From: an uncultured beta proteobacterium
GTDB taxonomy: Bacteria > Pseudomonadota > Gammaproteobacteria > Burkholderiales > Burkholderiaceae_C
Assembly: GCA_903905735.1 (NCBI GenBank)
Contig: CAIVHU010000016.1
Location: 19,042-83,041, forward strand
Reading direction: 5' to 3'
Length of the DNA: 64,000 bases
Shown: in pieces, positions 49,849 through 58,431 of the stretch
How positions within the stretch are numbered: the stretch's first letter is position 1
Layout of the letters: every line of letters starts with the position of its first letter
Notes under the pieces: model-generated
The model's database searches: none
What the model was told of the DNA's origin: nothing
What the model saw: the letters and a program-made list of their open reading frames with translations, nothing else
Position numbers and translations under genes: made by a program

Positions 49849-50634
49849 TCAGTGCTTGACGGGGGTCTGGTTGTCCAGGAACCCATATTTGCGGAAGATG
49901 GCCTGGCCTTCTTCGCCGCTGGCCAGGGTCATGAAGTTCCTGGCCTGTGCTGCGTTGGACGTGCTTTTGAGCATGATCAGCATCAGCCCCTGCGGTTTGG
50001 CGATGTTGGTGTTGAGGTCAATCACGTCGAGCTTGCTGGCGTTTTCTGCAAAAAAGCCGGTGGCGCGCCAGCTCAGTGTCAGGTCTGCCTCGTTTTTGCG
50101 CATGGCATTCATCAGGCTGCGAGAGTCGGGCGACAAAAACACCGTGGCCTTGACCACCTTGGGGTAGACGCCCAGCGCGTCCAGCACATTTTTGGATTCC
50201 TGGCCGATGCTGCCGGATTCGGCGTTGCCCAAAATCACCCGTAAGTCCTTGCGCAGGGTCTCACGCGGGTCTGGTCTGACGTTCAGGGGGTTACCTTTGG
50301 CGACGACCATGGCGATCTGGTTGTAACCCACGGTGACAAACTCACCCAGCAAGCCCTCACTCTGGTGTTTGGCGCGGTAAGACGGTTCGCCTGGCAGGTA
50401 CCAGTCACCCAGGCCGCTTTTTTTGGCCGATTGGTAAAGGTCTTCAGAGCCACCCTGCGCCATCCTGATTCGCACATTGGCACGTTTTTCAAAGATCTGG
50501 GCAATTTCCGTCATCGGTTTGATCATGGTGATGCCGCAATACAGCAGCATCTCGGGCCCAGCGGTCTGGGCCTGCGCCATGGGCATCGTCAGGCACAGGC
50601 CCAGACCGAGTTTGAAGAATAATTTTTGAACCAT
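49849..50634 (-). CDS. orphan periplasmic solute-binding protein (ModA-like)
   Basis: A 261-residue periplasmic protein with signal peptide (FFKLGLGLCLTMPMAQAQ). The mature start EMLLYCGITMIKPMTEIAQIFEK and the segment AQGGSEDLYQSAKKSGLGD resemble the ModA/type-II solute-binding fold, whose members often bind tetrahedral oxyanions. No ABC permease or ATPase gene is nearby. Instead it lies between two chromate transporter genes and a hybrid sensor kinase, so it probably presents a ligand to the kinase, as TorT, LuxP or AioX do for theirs. GGGGAG precedes the ATG. Confidence 0.85.
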   Translation of the reverse strand: MVQKLFFKLGLGLCLTMPMAQAQTAGPEMLLYCGITMIKPMTEIAQIFEKRANVRIRMAQGGSEDLYQSAKKSGLGDWYLPGEPSYRAKHQSEGLLGEFVTVGYNQIAMVVAKGNPLNVRPDPRETLRKDLRVILGNAESGSIGQESKNVLDALGVYPKVVKATVFLSPDSRSLMNAMRKNEADLTLSWRATGFFAENASKLDVIDLNTNIAKPQGLMLIMLKSTSNAAQARNFMTLASGEEGQAIFRKYGFLDNQTPVKH

Positions 50635-50667
50635 GACAGCTCCCCTTGATTGGCACAGCACGGGATG

Positions 50668-51264
50668 TTAGACCAAGCCCCACCAGCCCAGCAGCGCGCC
50701 AGCCCCTAAAAGCCAGAGGAGATGCAGTTTGGTGCGCCACACGATCACAGCGCTCACCGCTGACAGCAGCCACAGCGGCCAATGTGCCCGGACGGTCACC
50801 AGATTCGTACTCAATATCCAGCCGGTGGCGATCAGCAACGCGACCACCACCGGTGCCATGCCTTGCTTGAAGCTGCGTACCGCGCGCCGCTCACGGTTCT
50901 GGTGCGCCCAACGTGATGCCATCAAGGTCAGGCTGGTGCTGGGTGCCAGCACGCCGATCATCGACAGAACCATGCCCAGCAAACCATAAGCCCAGGCTAT
51001 ACCGCCACCTCCCTCATGGCCCGAGGCGTTCAAGCCAACATTCCAGCCCAGCAAGGCCACAAACAGCACGTTGGGCCCGGGTGCGGCCTGCGCCAGCGCC
51101 ACCGAGCCGCTGAACTGGTTATCGAGCAGCCAGTGGTTGTCATCGACCAGCATGCGGTGCATGTCGGGCAGGGTGCTGACCGCACCGCCAATGGCCAGCA
51201 GCGACAGCGACAAAAAATGCGTCAGCAGCGACAACCAGTCGGCCAGCGTGAGTGTGATGCTCAC
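50668..51264 (-). CDS. chromate transporter, half-size subunit 2
   Basis: A 198-residue inner-membrane protein of the CHR family, which takes in or expels chromate and related oxyanions. It corresponds to one half of full-length ChrA, with about six helices. FLSLSLLAIGGAVSTLPDMHRMLV and SVALAQAAPGPNVLFVALLGWNVG are the family motifs. The GTG start overlaps the stop of the other half as GTGA, so the pair is made in step. Substrate may be chromate or sulfate. Confidence 0.9.
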   Translation of the reverse strand: MSITLTLADWLSLLTHFLSLSLLAIGGAVSTLPDMHRMLVDDNHWLLDNQFSGSVALAQAAPGPNVLFVALLGWNVGLNASGHEGGGGIAWAYGLLGMVLSMIGVLAPSTSLTLMASRWAHQNRERRAVRSFKQGMAPVVVALLIATGWILSTNLVTVRAHWPLWLLSAVSAVIVWRTKLHLLWLLGAGALLGWWGLV

Positions 51265-51947
51265 GGCGTGCCCCCGCCAGGGCCTTGCCCTTGACCTGGC
51301 CCCTTGCCTCGGCCTTGGCCCGGCCCTTGGCCACTTTCACGCTGGCCAAGCAGGCGGTAAGCCCACAGCCCGGCCAGTCCGCCCAGGCCCAACAGTACCC
51401 AGATCAGGCGAATGCGCAGCAAGGCAATCGCTACGAAAGTAAGAGCTATCAGCGCATATTTAACGGGGGCTGGGAGCACATTTTTCTTCAAAGATGGCAC
51501 CAGTCTCAGACCGGCGGCAGCGATCATCCCGGCGGCCACGGCACTCATGCCGCGCATGGCACCCTGCATCTGCGGGTTGTCCGAGACACCAGCAAACAGC
51601 AGCGCCAGCGTCATCACGATCACCAGCGGAAACGTCAGCAAACCGGCCAGCGCCACCAGCCCGCCGCGCCAGCCAAAGTAGCGGTCGCCTACCATCAGCG
51701 ATAGATTCACCACATTGGCACCGGGCAGGACCTGCGCCACCGCCCATTCCTCGACAAATTCCTCACGAGTGAGCCAGCGCCGTTTGTCGACCAGCTCCCG
51801 TTGCACCACCGACAGCACGCCGCCAAAGCCTTGCAATGACAGCCAGGTGAAGGCCCAGAAGAGCTGGCTCAGTGACAGCGGACGCGAGCGACCCAGTGTG
51901 TCCCCGTCGCCGTCCTTCATGTCCGAATAGTTGGTCATGCCCCTCAT
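51261..51947 (-). CDS. chromate transporter, half-size subunit 1
   Basis: A 228-residue CHR-family protein: FWAFTWLSLQGFGGVLSVVQRELV and WAVAQVLPGANVVNLSLMVGDRYFGWRG are family signatures. Residues about 154-172 (VLPAPVKYALIALT) come from palindromic element copy 15 and run into a membrane helix. The C-terminal tail is a Gly/Gln/Pro-rich repeat (QGPGQGRGKGPGQGQGP) of low complexity. ATG 51947 overlaps the lipase stop as ATGA. It pairs with the next half transporter. Confidence 0.88.
   Translation of the reverse strand: MRGMTNYSDMKDGDGDTLGRSRPLSLSQLFWAFTWLSLQGFGGVLSVVQRELVDKRRWLTREEFVEEWAVAQVLPGANVVNLSLMVGDRYFGWRGGLVALAGLLTFPLVIVMTLALLFAGVSDNPQMQGAMRGMSAVAAGMIAAAGLRLVPSLKKNVLPAPVKYALIALTFVAIALLRIRLIWVLLGLGGLAGLWAYRLLGQRESGQGPGQGRGKGPGQGQGPGGGTP
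51431..51486 (+). repeat. Family A palindromic element, copy 15 (inside chromate transporter)
   Basis: AAGAGCTATCAGCGCATATT, loop, then GGGGGCTGGGAGCACATTTT. On the coding strand it gives NVLPAPVKYALIALT, in the common reverse frame, and it contributes to a hydrophobic segment. Confidence 0.8.
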
Positions 51948-52894
51948 GGCTGGGCACCGGTGCGGGTCAGGCTGGCGAGCTGCTGGCAGGTCCAGTCGAT
52001 CACCCGGGGGTTCAGACACATTTCCAGATGCCCGATGCCTTTGAATTCGGTCACGGGCGCGCCGGGCAGCAGCTGCGCTGCTTGCGGAAAACAGATGTTG
52101 TCGTTCAGGTTCAAGGCAATGTGCATCAATGCACGCTGGCTGGCACTCTCGCTGGCCAACAGCGCTTGCACCCAGTCACTGTGCCAACCCATTTGCACGC
52201 CATTGGTGGTGGCCACGGGTTGCGGGATGCGCGTGCCCTGGTGCGGTGTGCCCAGGGTGATGATCCCTGCCACCTTGGCCAGCCGGGCGGGTTTGAGGGT
52301 GCGCAACCAGGCGCGGATCGCCAACCCGCCCATGCTGTGGCCGACCAGCGCCACTTTGGGCGCACTGGTTTCCTTTTGCAGGTGGACCACGGCCGCATCG
52401 ATCACGCTGGCATAGCCGTCGATGGAGCCAAACAGCGGCTCCAGATCCACCGCCAGCACCGGGTGTCCGGCCTTGCGCAGGTCTAGGGCCATATCGTCCC
52501 ACACCCGGTGGTTGCACACAAAACCATGCACCAGCACCACTGGCACGCTGGCGTGCGCAGGGCGATTGGGCACGTCGTTGAGCGGTTTCTGCACCGCACC
52601 GGGGCCGCGTGGCCAGGGTTGGCGCAGCATGAAAATCAGCACAGCCGCCTTGTATTCCGCCCACAACACCCGCCACCATAACGCTGGAGCGCCCCCCGTA
52701 CGGGACTGGATCATCGATGTAAGTATCACCAAAAACTGTAGCACCAGGGGCAGTCCCAGAGCCGTCAATGGCACCCAAAGCAGGGACAAAACGCCGTCGC
52801 CATGCTGGGCCGACAGCACCGCCTGATAACTGCCCAGCAGCGCGCCACACATCAGTTGAAAGCCGTAAAGGGCGCGAAGAAGAATGGCAAGCAT
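51944..52894 (-). CDS. membrane-anchored alpha/beta hydrolase (lipase-like)
   Basis: A 316-residue protein. Residues 1-90 hold two or three hydrophobic helices (AILLRALYGFQLMCGALLG, LSLLWVPLTALGLPLVLQFL). The hydrolase domain follows: PVVLVHGFVCNHRVWDDMA, the nucleophile elbow VALVGHSMGGLAIRAWL near 183-189, GTPHQGT and a terminal GIGHLEM with the catalytic His. Lipase or esterase activity is likely. Its stop overlaps the first chromate transporter start, an unusual coupling. ATG 52894 is chosen; a TTG at 52930 is possible and neither has a good ribosome site. Confidence 0.85.
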   Translation of the reverse strand: MLAILLRALYGFQLMCGALLGSYQAVLSAQHGDGVLSLLWVPLTALGLPLVLQFLVILTSMIQSRTGGAPALWWRVLWAEYKAAVLIFMLRQPWPRGPGAVQKPLNDVPNRPAHASVPVVLVHGFVCNHRVWDDMALDLRKAGHPVLAVDLEPLFGSIDGYASVIDAAVVHLQKETSAPKVALVGHSMGGLAIRAWLRTLKPARLAKVAGIITLGTPHQGTRIPQPVATTNGVQMGWHSDWVQALLASESASQRALMHIALNLNDNICFPQAAQLLPGAPVTEFKGIGHLEMCLNPRVIDWTCQQLASLTRTGAQP

Positions 52895-53015
52895 AGTTAG
52901 AAAGGGGGTGAGAAGCACTCTGGGCCACAATTGTCTGCGAACTCAGGTGAACCAGCCCGGCATGTGACCAGCCTGCCGTTGGCAACCCCGAGCATTTTTT
53001 TGTTTTAACACCAAC

Positions 53016-53594
53016 ATGCAACAACTCATCGGTATCCAGACAGCCAGCGCCCGCCGCGTCACGATCAATGGTCGCAGTGTGCTCACCGCCATTCAGAAAA
53101 CGTCGGTCTCAGGTCCGGTCGCGGTGCAGCCCTTGGGCTTGGTTGGTGACGAGCAGGCTGATCCGTCCGTGCACGGCGGGCTGGACAAGGCGGTTTACGC
53201 CTATCCGTCAGAGCACTACCCGCTGTGGCAGGCGGCCCGTGTGGCCGCGGGTCTGACCGGCATTGACGATGCCTTGCCCTGGGGCAGTCTGGGCGAGAAC
53301 TTGACGCTCGCAGGCCTGCTGGAGCAGGACGTTTGGGTGGGTGACGTGCTGCGCTTTGCCGACTGTGCGCTGCGTGTCACCCAGCCGCGCGAGCCCTGCT
53401 ACAAGTTCAACGCGGCCATGGGCTTCAAAACGGCATCCAAGCTCATGGCGCAGCAAGGCTGTTGCGGCTTTTATCTGGCGGTGCAGGAGCCGGGCAGCCT
53501 GCAGGCCGGGGAATCGTTTGACCTGATTCCCGGCCGACGCGGTCAAAGCATTCCCGAGAGCTTCAAGGCCAAGATGTTCAAGCACTTGCGCTGA
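53016..53594 (+). CDS. MOSC-domain protein (YiiM-like)
   Basis: A 192-residue protein with a MOSC domain, the C-terminal fold of molybdenum cofactor sulfurases. DEQADPSVHGGLDKAVYAYPSEHYP is the family signature, and GSLGENLTLAGL and TQPREPCYKFNAAMG carry the conserved Cys. YiiM-type members take part in molybdenum-dependent N-hydroxylated base reduction. The gene stands alone and converges on a small membrane protein gene. Confidence 0.92.
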   Translation: MQQLIGIQTASARRVTINGRSVLTAIQKTSVSGPVAVQPLGLVGDEQADPSVHGGLDKAVYAYPSEHYPLWQAARVAAGLTGIDDALPWGSLGENLTLAGLLEQDVWVGDVLRFADCALRVTQPREPCYKFNAAMGFKTASKLMAQQGCCGFYLAVQEPGSLQAGESFDLIPGRRGQSIPESFKAKMFKHLR

Positions 53595-53609
53595 CGAGGC
53601 GCGTGACGT

Positions 53610-53909
53610 TCAAGCCCTGTTTTTGACACCGACTGGCGTGGCAGTCGCCACATGGCGGCGGTAAAAGTCAGCGGCGTGTAACAAGCCGGCTGCCGCCAGG
53701 CACAGCAGCGTCGGCACCGACAAGGATTGCGGCTGTGTGACTCGAAACGCCAGCATCAGCATGAAGCCCGGTGCCAGCGCCAGACCCAGATCCAGCCACT
53801 GCAGCCCGTGCCCCGAGCGGCTGTTCAAAACACCCAGCACGACAAATTCAGTGACAGTCACCAGCAGAACCAGGTCCAGCAGGTGGGGTGAGAAGGCGAG
53901 GTCGGTCAT
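53610..53909 (-). CDS. small hypothetical membrane protein
   Basis: A 99-residue protein with three predicted helices (HLLDLVLLVTVTEFVVLGVL, WLDLGLALAPGFMLMLAF, and PTLLCLAAAGLLHAADFY). No family is recognised. ATG 53909 is preferred. It ends 15 bases from the MOSC gene and lies downstream of the PlsC-type acyltransferase, with palindromic element copy 16 between them. Confidence 0.65.
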   Translation of the reverse strand: MTDLAFSPHLLDLVLLVTVTEFVVLGVLNSRSGHGLQWLDLGLALAPGFMLMLAFRVTQPQSLSVPTLLCLAAAGLLHAADFYRRHVATATPVGVKNRA

Positions 53910-53928
53910 AGTGTGGCGTATTGATACT

Positions 53929-53981
53929 ATTGAATATATAGCTGCCAGCGCTTTTACTGCAATGGCTGGAGCCCGTTTTTG
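53929..53981 (+). repeat. Family A palindromic element, copy 16
   Basis: TATATAGCTGCCAGCGCTTT, loop, then ATGGCTGGAGCCCGTTTTTG. It contains the last codons (KNGLQPLQ) and TAA stop of the acyltransferase on the minus strand. Confidence 0.88.
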
Positions 53982-54871
53982 TCTGCAAGTATCTGCGAGA
54001 TCAGGGCGTCCTTCTCGGTCCACAAGTGATTCACCCACAGTTGGCAGGTTTCTCGCAGCGCCTGCTCAGGACTTTGTCCGGCCAAAGCTTGAGCGCGCGG
54101 TACCGGCAGCGTGCGCACCCGCACCACCACCTTGTTCACCCGGCCCATCAGAAACTGGGTGAAGGTGGGCCGTCCGTCCGGATAGACGATGGTCACGTCC
54201 AGCACCGCGCCAAACTTTTCACCCATGGCATCGAGCGCCAGCGTGATGCCGCCCGCCTTGGGTTTGAGCAGATGCTGGTAGGGTGACTGCTGGCGTTGCT
54301 GTTTGGCCGGGGTGCAGCGCGTGCCTTCCAGAAAATTCATCACGCTGGTGGGCACCAGCGCGTATTTTTCGCAGGCATGACGGGTTGTGGCGGCGTCCTT
54401 GCCGCGCTCCTCGGGGTGCTGTTTCAGATAGACCTCGCTGTGGCGGCGCATGAAGGGAAATTCCAGTGCCCACCAGGCCAGGCCCATGATCGGCACCCAG
54501 ATCAACTCTTTTTTCAGGAAAAACTTCAACAGCGGAATGCGCCGGTTAAAGACATGCTGCAGCACAAGAATGTCGACCCAGCTCTGGTGGTTGCACACCA
54601 CCAAGTACCACTGGCGCGGGCTCACGTCCTGGATGCCGCTGATGTCCCAGTCCAACTGCTGGGTCAACCGCATCCAGAAGCTGTTGCCCGCGATCCAGGC
54701 CTCGGCAATGCGCAGCAGCAGCGGGTCGATCGTCAACCGCACCGCCTTGAACGGCAGCAGCAGTTTGACAATCGACACCAGCAGCAGCAGGGGCACCCAC
54801 AGCAAAATATTGAGCAGCATGAGCAGGCCTGCAATGGCCCCGAGCAGTGGTGCTGGCAAAAAGTGAAGCAT
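53954..54871 (-). CDS. PlsC-type (YihG-like) 1-acylglycerol-3-phosphate acyltransferase
   Basis: A 305-residue inner-membrane enzyme that acylates lysophosphatidic acid or a related lipid. The catalytic NHQSWVD (HX4D) is near residue 93, and FLEGTRCTPAK is the substrate motif. The N-terminal helix is GAIAGLLMLLNILLWVPLLLL. The start at 54871 (MLHFLPAP) matches YihG homologues; ATG 54970 would add 33 residues of no similarity. Its C-terminal residues come from palindromic element copy 16, so the native end may have been replaced. Confidence 0.9.
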   Translation of the reverse strand: MLHFLPAPLLGAIAGLLMLLNILLWVPLLLLVSIVKLLLPFKAVRLTIDPLLLRIAEAWIAGNSFWMRLTQQLDWDISGIQDVSPRQWYLVVCNHQSWVDILVLQHVFNRRIPLLKFFLKKELIWVPIMGLAWWALEFPFMRRHSEVYLKQHPEERGKDAATTRHACEKYALVPTSVMNFLEGTRCTPAKQQRQQSPYQHLLKPKAGGITLALDAMGEKFGAVLDVTIVYPDGRPTFTQFLMGRVNKVVVRVRTLPVPRAQALAGQSPEQALRETCQLWVNHLWTEKDALISQILADKNGLQPLQ

Positions 54872-54972
54872 GATGTCTGAAATTTTGGGGTGCAGGTGCT
54901 GCACCGGTGTGCCATTTTCAGGGATGATTGCGCTGTTTTTAAGACGTTTTTCTGGGAAAGTGGTGTTCAACG

Positions 54973-55182
54973 ATGATGCTCGTGTTGTCCCTATTGATTC
55001 TGGCCACGCTGGTGCTGAGCTTTTACAGCGTCGATCAGGTCACTGCCGCTGCAGCGCAAATGCTCTCGGGCACCGGCCGTTTGGCGCTGCTGGCCGTGCT
55101 GGTGCCGCTGGTGGGCTGGCTGATCTGGAAAAAGCGCCGCGCTTCGGCCTCGGCCTCGGTTACGCCACCCCGTCAACCCTGA
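54973..55182 (+). CDS. small hypothetical membrane protein
   Basis: A 69-residue protein with two hydrophobic helices (MLVLSLLILATLVLSFY and LALLAVLVPLVGWLIWKKRR), a basic stop-transfer end and a Ser/Ala tail. No family is recognised. It is divergent from the acyltransferase and 16 bases before the oxidoreductase gene, so it may be co-transcribed with it. Confidence 0.6.
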   Translation: MMLVLSLLILATLVLSFYSVDQVTAAAAQMLSGTGRLALLAVLVPLVGWLIWKKRRASASASVTPPRQP

Positions 55183-55198
55183 AAAGCGATTGACCTCC

Positions 55199-56284
55199 AT
55201 GACAACCCATCCAACCCTGCAAGTGGCGCTGATTGGCTATGGCTCTGCGGCCAGCATTTTTCACGCTCCGCTGATCTCCGGCGTGCCCGGTTTGCAACTG
55301 GCCTGCATCTGCTCCACCCGGCCCGACGTCGTGTTTGCGGACTGGCCCGACGTGCGTGTGCTGGCCACGCCACACGAGGTGTTTGCTGATCCCAGCATCG
55401 ACGTGGTGGTCATCGCCACCCCCAACGACAGCCATTACCCGCTGGCGCTGGCGGCGCTGCAAGCGGGCAAACATGTGGTGGTGGACAAACCTTGCACCGT
55501 GACGTTGGCTGATGCCGAACACTTGTTGCAAGTCGCGCAGCAGCAGGGCCGGGTACTGACGGTGTTTCAAAACCGGCGGCTCGACAGTGATTTTTTGGCG
55601 CTGCAGCAAATACTGGCCGACGGAGCTCTGGGGCGCGTGGTGCAGGTGGACTCGCACTTTGACCGCTACCGCCCGGTGGTGCCGAGTCGCTGGCGCGAAG
55701 AAGATTTGCCTGGCTCGGGCCTGTGGTTTGACCTGGGCTCACACCTGGTCGACCAGGCGCTGGTGCTGTGGGGCTTGCCTGACGCCATCAGTCTGGATCT
55801 GGCCTGCCTGCGCGACGGTTCCGAGGTGAATGACTGGTTTCATGCCGTGCTGCACTACGACACGGCACACGCGGGCTTGAGGGTGATCCTGCACGCCAGC
55901 ACGCTGGTGGCTGATCTGGGTCCACGCTGGGCGGTGCATGGCACCAGCGGGAGCTTCACCAAATATGGCCTGGACGCGCAGGAAGAGGCGTTGAAAGCCG
56001 GCCAGCGCCCGCAACTGGATGCCCTGGCAGACTGGGGCCATGACCCGCATCCCGGTAGCGTGCTGCAGATGGCGGTGATGGAAGGGGTGGCGGCCCCCGT
56101 GTCGGTGCGTCGAGAGGCACCCAACCCGCCGGGCAACTACCTGGCGTATGACGTCAACTTGCGCGACCATCTGAACGGACGGGCCGATTTGATGGTGACG
56201 CCCGATCAGGTGCGGGCTGTCATGCAGGTGTTGACGCTGGGCGAGCAAAGCGCCATTCAAGGCCGTGTCATATCACTGCGTTGA
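55199..56284 (+). CDS. Gfo/Idh/MocA-family NAD(P)-dependent oxidoreductase
   Basis: A 361-residue dehydrogenase with an N-terminal Rossmann fold (VALIGYGSAASIFHAPLI) and the family motif VVDKPCTVTLADAEHLL. GLWFDLGSHLVDQAL includes the conserved Asp/His region. It oxidises or reduces a polyol or sugar with NAD(P); E. coli YdgJ is the nearest family member I recall. ATG 55199 is chosen over a TTG nine bases upstream. The fluoride cluster begins 70 bases later. Confidence 0.92.
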   Translation: MTTHPTLQVALIGYGSAASIFHAPLISGVPGLQLACICSTRPDVVFADWPDVRVLATPHEVFADPSIDVVVIATPNDSHYPLALAALQAGKHVVVDKPCTVTLADAEHLLQVAQQQGRVLTVFQNRRLDSDFLALQQILADGALGRVVQVDSHFDRYRPVVPSRWREEDLPGSGLWFDLGSHLVDQALVLWGLPDAISLDLACLRDGSEVNDWFHAVLHYDTAHAGLRVILHASTLVADLGPRWAVHGTSGSFTKYGLDAQEEALKAGQRPQLDALADWGHDPHPGSVLQMAVMEGVAAPVSVRREAPNPPGNYLAYDVNLRDHLNGRADLMVTPDQVRAVMQVLTLGEQSAIQGRVISLR

Positions 56285-56353
56285 CTATGGGCATATCGAC
56301 CCTTTCTTTCACATTAAGATTTCATCCACCATGACCTCACAAGGGAAGCTGTT

Positions 56354-56731
56354 TTGATTGCCTCGATTTTCTCCATCAGTTTGGGCGCTGCGTTGGGCGC
56401 GTTGCTGCGCTGGCTGCTGGCTATCCGGCTCAACAGCCTGTGGCCAACTCTGCCGCCGGGCACGCTGGTGGCCAACCTGGTAGGTGGCTACCTGATTGGT
56501 GTGGCCATTTCGTATTTCGCTTTGCATGCTGACTTGCCGCCACAGTGGCGCTTGCTGGTGATCACCGGTTTTTTGGGCGGGTTGACCACGTTTTCAACGT
56601 TTTCTGCCGAGGTGGTGACGCAAATGCAGCAAGGCAACCTGTTTTGGGCCTTCGCCGGTATTGCCACCCATGTGCTGGGTTCGCTGGCCATGACCTTTCT
56701 GGGCATGGCCACCGTGGCGGCGCTGACCTGA
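56354..56731 (+). CDS. crcB: fluoride ion exporter CrcB/Fluc
   Basis: A 125-residue four-helix fluoride channel of the inner membrane, working as a dual-topology dimer. [27 protein letters not shown] (with the conserved Asn) and [13 protein letters not shown] (Phe/Thr fluoride track) are all present. The start is TTG at 56354 with AAGGGA eight bases upstream. It is first in a crcB-DUF190-enolase cluster. No fluoride riboswitch is seen in the 69 bases upstream. Confidence 0.95.
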   Translation: MIASIFSISLGAALGALLRWLLAIRLNSLWPTLPPGTLVANLVGGYLIGVAISYFALHADLPPQWRLLVITGFLGGLTTFSTFSAEVVTQMQQGNLFWAFAGIATHVLGSLAMTFLGMATVAALT

Positions 56732-56759
56732 CCCGCCGGTGCATCGTATGGAGGTTCTC

Positions 56760-57083
56760 ATGAACGGTTACCAAGTGACTATTTTCACCCAGCAGGACCG
56801 ACGCAACCATGGCCAGCCGCTGGCCGACTGGTTGCTCAAGGCCGCCAAGGGCCTGGGCATTTCAGGTGGTACGGTGATTGCTGCCGCTGAAGGGCTGGGC
56901 CACGACAAACGCCTGCATTCGGCGCACTTTTTTGAGCTGGCAGACCAGCCTATCGAAATCACGTTCGCCCTCAGCGAGGATGAGATGACAGCCCTGTTTG
57001 CGCTGCTGGCGCAGGAACCTATCCGACTTTTTTACACCAAAACCCCCATCGAGTACGGCGTGCTGGGCAGTGCACACGGCTGA
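56760..57083 (+). CDS. DUF190 PII-like protein
   Basis: A 107-residue DUF190 protein with a PII-like ferredoxin fold: YQVTIFTQQDRRNHGQPLADWLLKAAKGLGISGGTVIAAAEGLG. The family is often encoded beside crcB and is thought to be linked to fluoride tolerance, by an unknown mechanism. GGAGG precedes the ATG at 56760, and the gene is followed 39 bases later by the enolase. Confidence 0.92.
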   Translation: MNGYQVTIFTQQDRRNHGQPLADWLLKAAKGLGISGGTVIAAAEGLGHDKRLHSAHFFELADQPIEITFALSEDEMTALFALLAQEPIRLFYTKTPIEYGVLGSAHG

Positions 57084-57122
57084 GTTTTTTATCTGCCCTG
57101 TCTTCAACTGGAAGGAAAGATC

Positions 57123-58388
57123 ATGAAACCCTGTATTGCAGCCATTGATTCGCTGGAGATTCTGGACTCGCGCGGCAACCCGACGGTGCGGGTCAACGTT
57201 CATCTGGACAACGGCATGGTGGGCACCTCGTCGGTGCCATCGGGTGCGTCCACCGGTGAAAACGAAGCCGTGGAATTGCGCGACGGCGACCCCAAGCGCT
57301 ACGGCGGCCAGGGCGTGCTCAAGGCGGTGGCCAACGTCAACCAACGCCTTGCCCCTCTGCTCAAGGGCCGCGACGTGCGCGCCCAAGCTGACATTGACCT
57401 CGCCATGATCGCGCTGGACGGCACCGACAACAAGGCCGAGCTGGGTGCCAACGCCATTCTGGGCGTGTCGCAAGCCGTGGCGCGCGCCGCCGCGATGGCC
57501 AGTGATCTGCCGCTATACGCCTACCTGGGTGGTGCGGGTGCGGTGCACCTCCCCAAACCCATGATGAACGTGCTCAACGGGGGCAAACACGCTGATTCGG
57601 GTATGGATTTTCAGGAATTCATGATTTTCCCGGTGGGCGCACCCAACTTTACCGAGGCACTGCGTTATGGGGCTGAAACCTTTCACGCGCTGCACAAAAT
57701 CCTGGCCAAAAAGGGTTACAGCACCAGTGTGGGCGACGAAGGCGGCTTTGCCCCGCAACTCAAAAGCAATGACGAAGCCTGCGACCTGATCGTCGAAGCC
57801 ATCACCGCCGCCGGTTACCGCCCGGGCGAGGACATCGCCATCGCGCTGGACCCGGCGGCCAGTTCTTTCTACGAAGATGGTGTGTACCGCCTGTCACGCA
57901 GCGGACAGGGCGACAAAACGGCGGCCGACATGGTGGCGCTGTTTCAGGCCTGGGTGGACAAATACCCGATCATCTCCATCGAAGACGGCCACGCCGAAAA
58001 CGATTGGGCCGGTTTCAAGGCCATGACGGCCACGCTGGGCGACCGCATCCAGATCGTGGGCGACGACCTGCTGGTGACCAACAGCCGGTACATCGCCAAA
58101 GGCATCACCGAAAAAGCCTGCAACGCGGCGCTGATCAAACTCAACCAGATTGGCACCGTGAGCGAAACCATGGATGCCATCCACCTGTGCCGCACGGCGG
58201 GCTGGGGTTATGTGATTTCGCACCGCTCCGGCGAGACCGAAGACAGCTTCATGGCCGACTTTGCGGTGGCCATGGGCGGCGGGCAGATCAAGACCGGCTC
58301 GGCCTGCCGCAGCGAGCGCATGGCCAAGTACAACCGTTTGCTGGAGATCGAGCGCGAACTGGGCCGCGCGGCGCGCTTTGGGCGCTGA
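57123..58388 (+). CDS. eno: enolase, fluoride-cluster paralogue
   Basis: A 421-residue glycolytic enolase (2-phosphoglycerate to phosphoenolpyruvate). Active-site loops are kept: SGASTG at 40-45, [21 protein letters not shown] and SHRSGETED. Several usually invariant stretches are altered: [16 protein letters not shown] (INGGEHADN in typical enolases), [11 protein letters not shown] and [13 protein letters not shown]. Together with its place after crcB and DUF190 this suggests a second enolase, less sensitive to fluoride, rather than the housekeeping copy. GGAAGGAAAG precedes the ATG. The housekeeping eno is not in this window. Confidence 0.93.
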   Translation: MKPCIAAIDSLEILDSRGNPTVRVNVHLDNGMVGTSSVPSGASTGENEAVELRDGDPKRYGGQGVLKAVANVNQRLAPLLKGRDVRAQADIDLAMIALDGTDNKAELGANAILGVSQAVARAAAMASDLPLYAYLGGAGAVHLPKPMMNVLNGGKHADSGMDFQEFMIFPVGAPNFTEALRYGAETFHALHKILAKKGYSTSVGDEGGFAPQLKSNDEACDLIVEAITAAGYRPGEDIAIALDPAASSFYEDGVYRLSRSGQGDKTAADMVALFQAWVDKYPIISIEDGHAENDWAGFKAMTATLGDRIQIVGDDLLVTNSRYIAKGITEKACNAALIKLNQIGTVSETMDAIHLCRTAGWGYVISHRSGETEDSFMADFAVAMGGGQIKTGSACRSERMAKYNRLLEIERELGRAARFGR

Positions 58389-58409
58389 ACCGGGGCAGCC
58401 GAGAGCCCT

Positions 58410-58426
58410 TGCGCCGTCCGGGCGCA
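58410..58426. terminator. possible hairpin between convergent eno and EamA genes
   Basis: TGCGCC-GTCCG-GGCGCA gives a 6-bp GC-rich stem 22 bases after the enolase stop. There is no T-run after it on either strand, so intrinsic termination is uncertain. Confidence 0.3.
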
Positions 58427-58431
58427 GAATC

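Noticed and set aside
48145..50244. Long open frame of 699 codons on the plus strand opposite the hybrid kinase
   Set aside because: It is fully antisense to a gene with clear domains and has no recognisable family; high-GC codon bias produces such shadows.
56285..56353. Fluoride riboswitch upstream of crcB
   Set aside because: I looked for the conserved crcB-motif core in the 69-base gap and did not find it.
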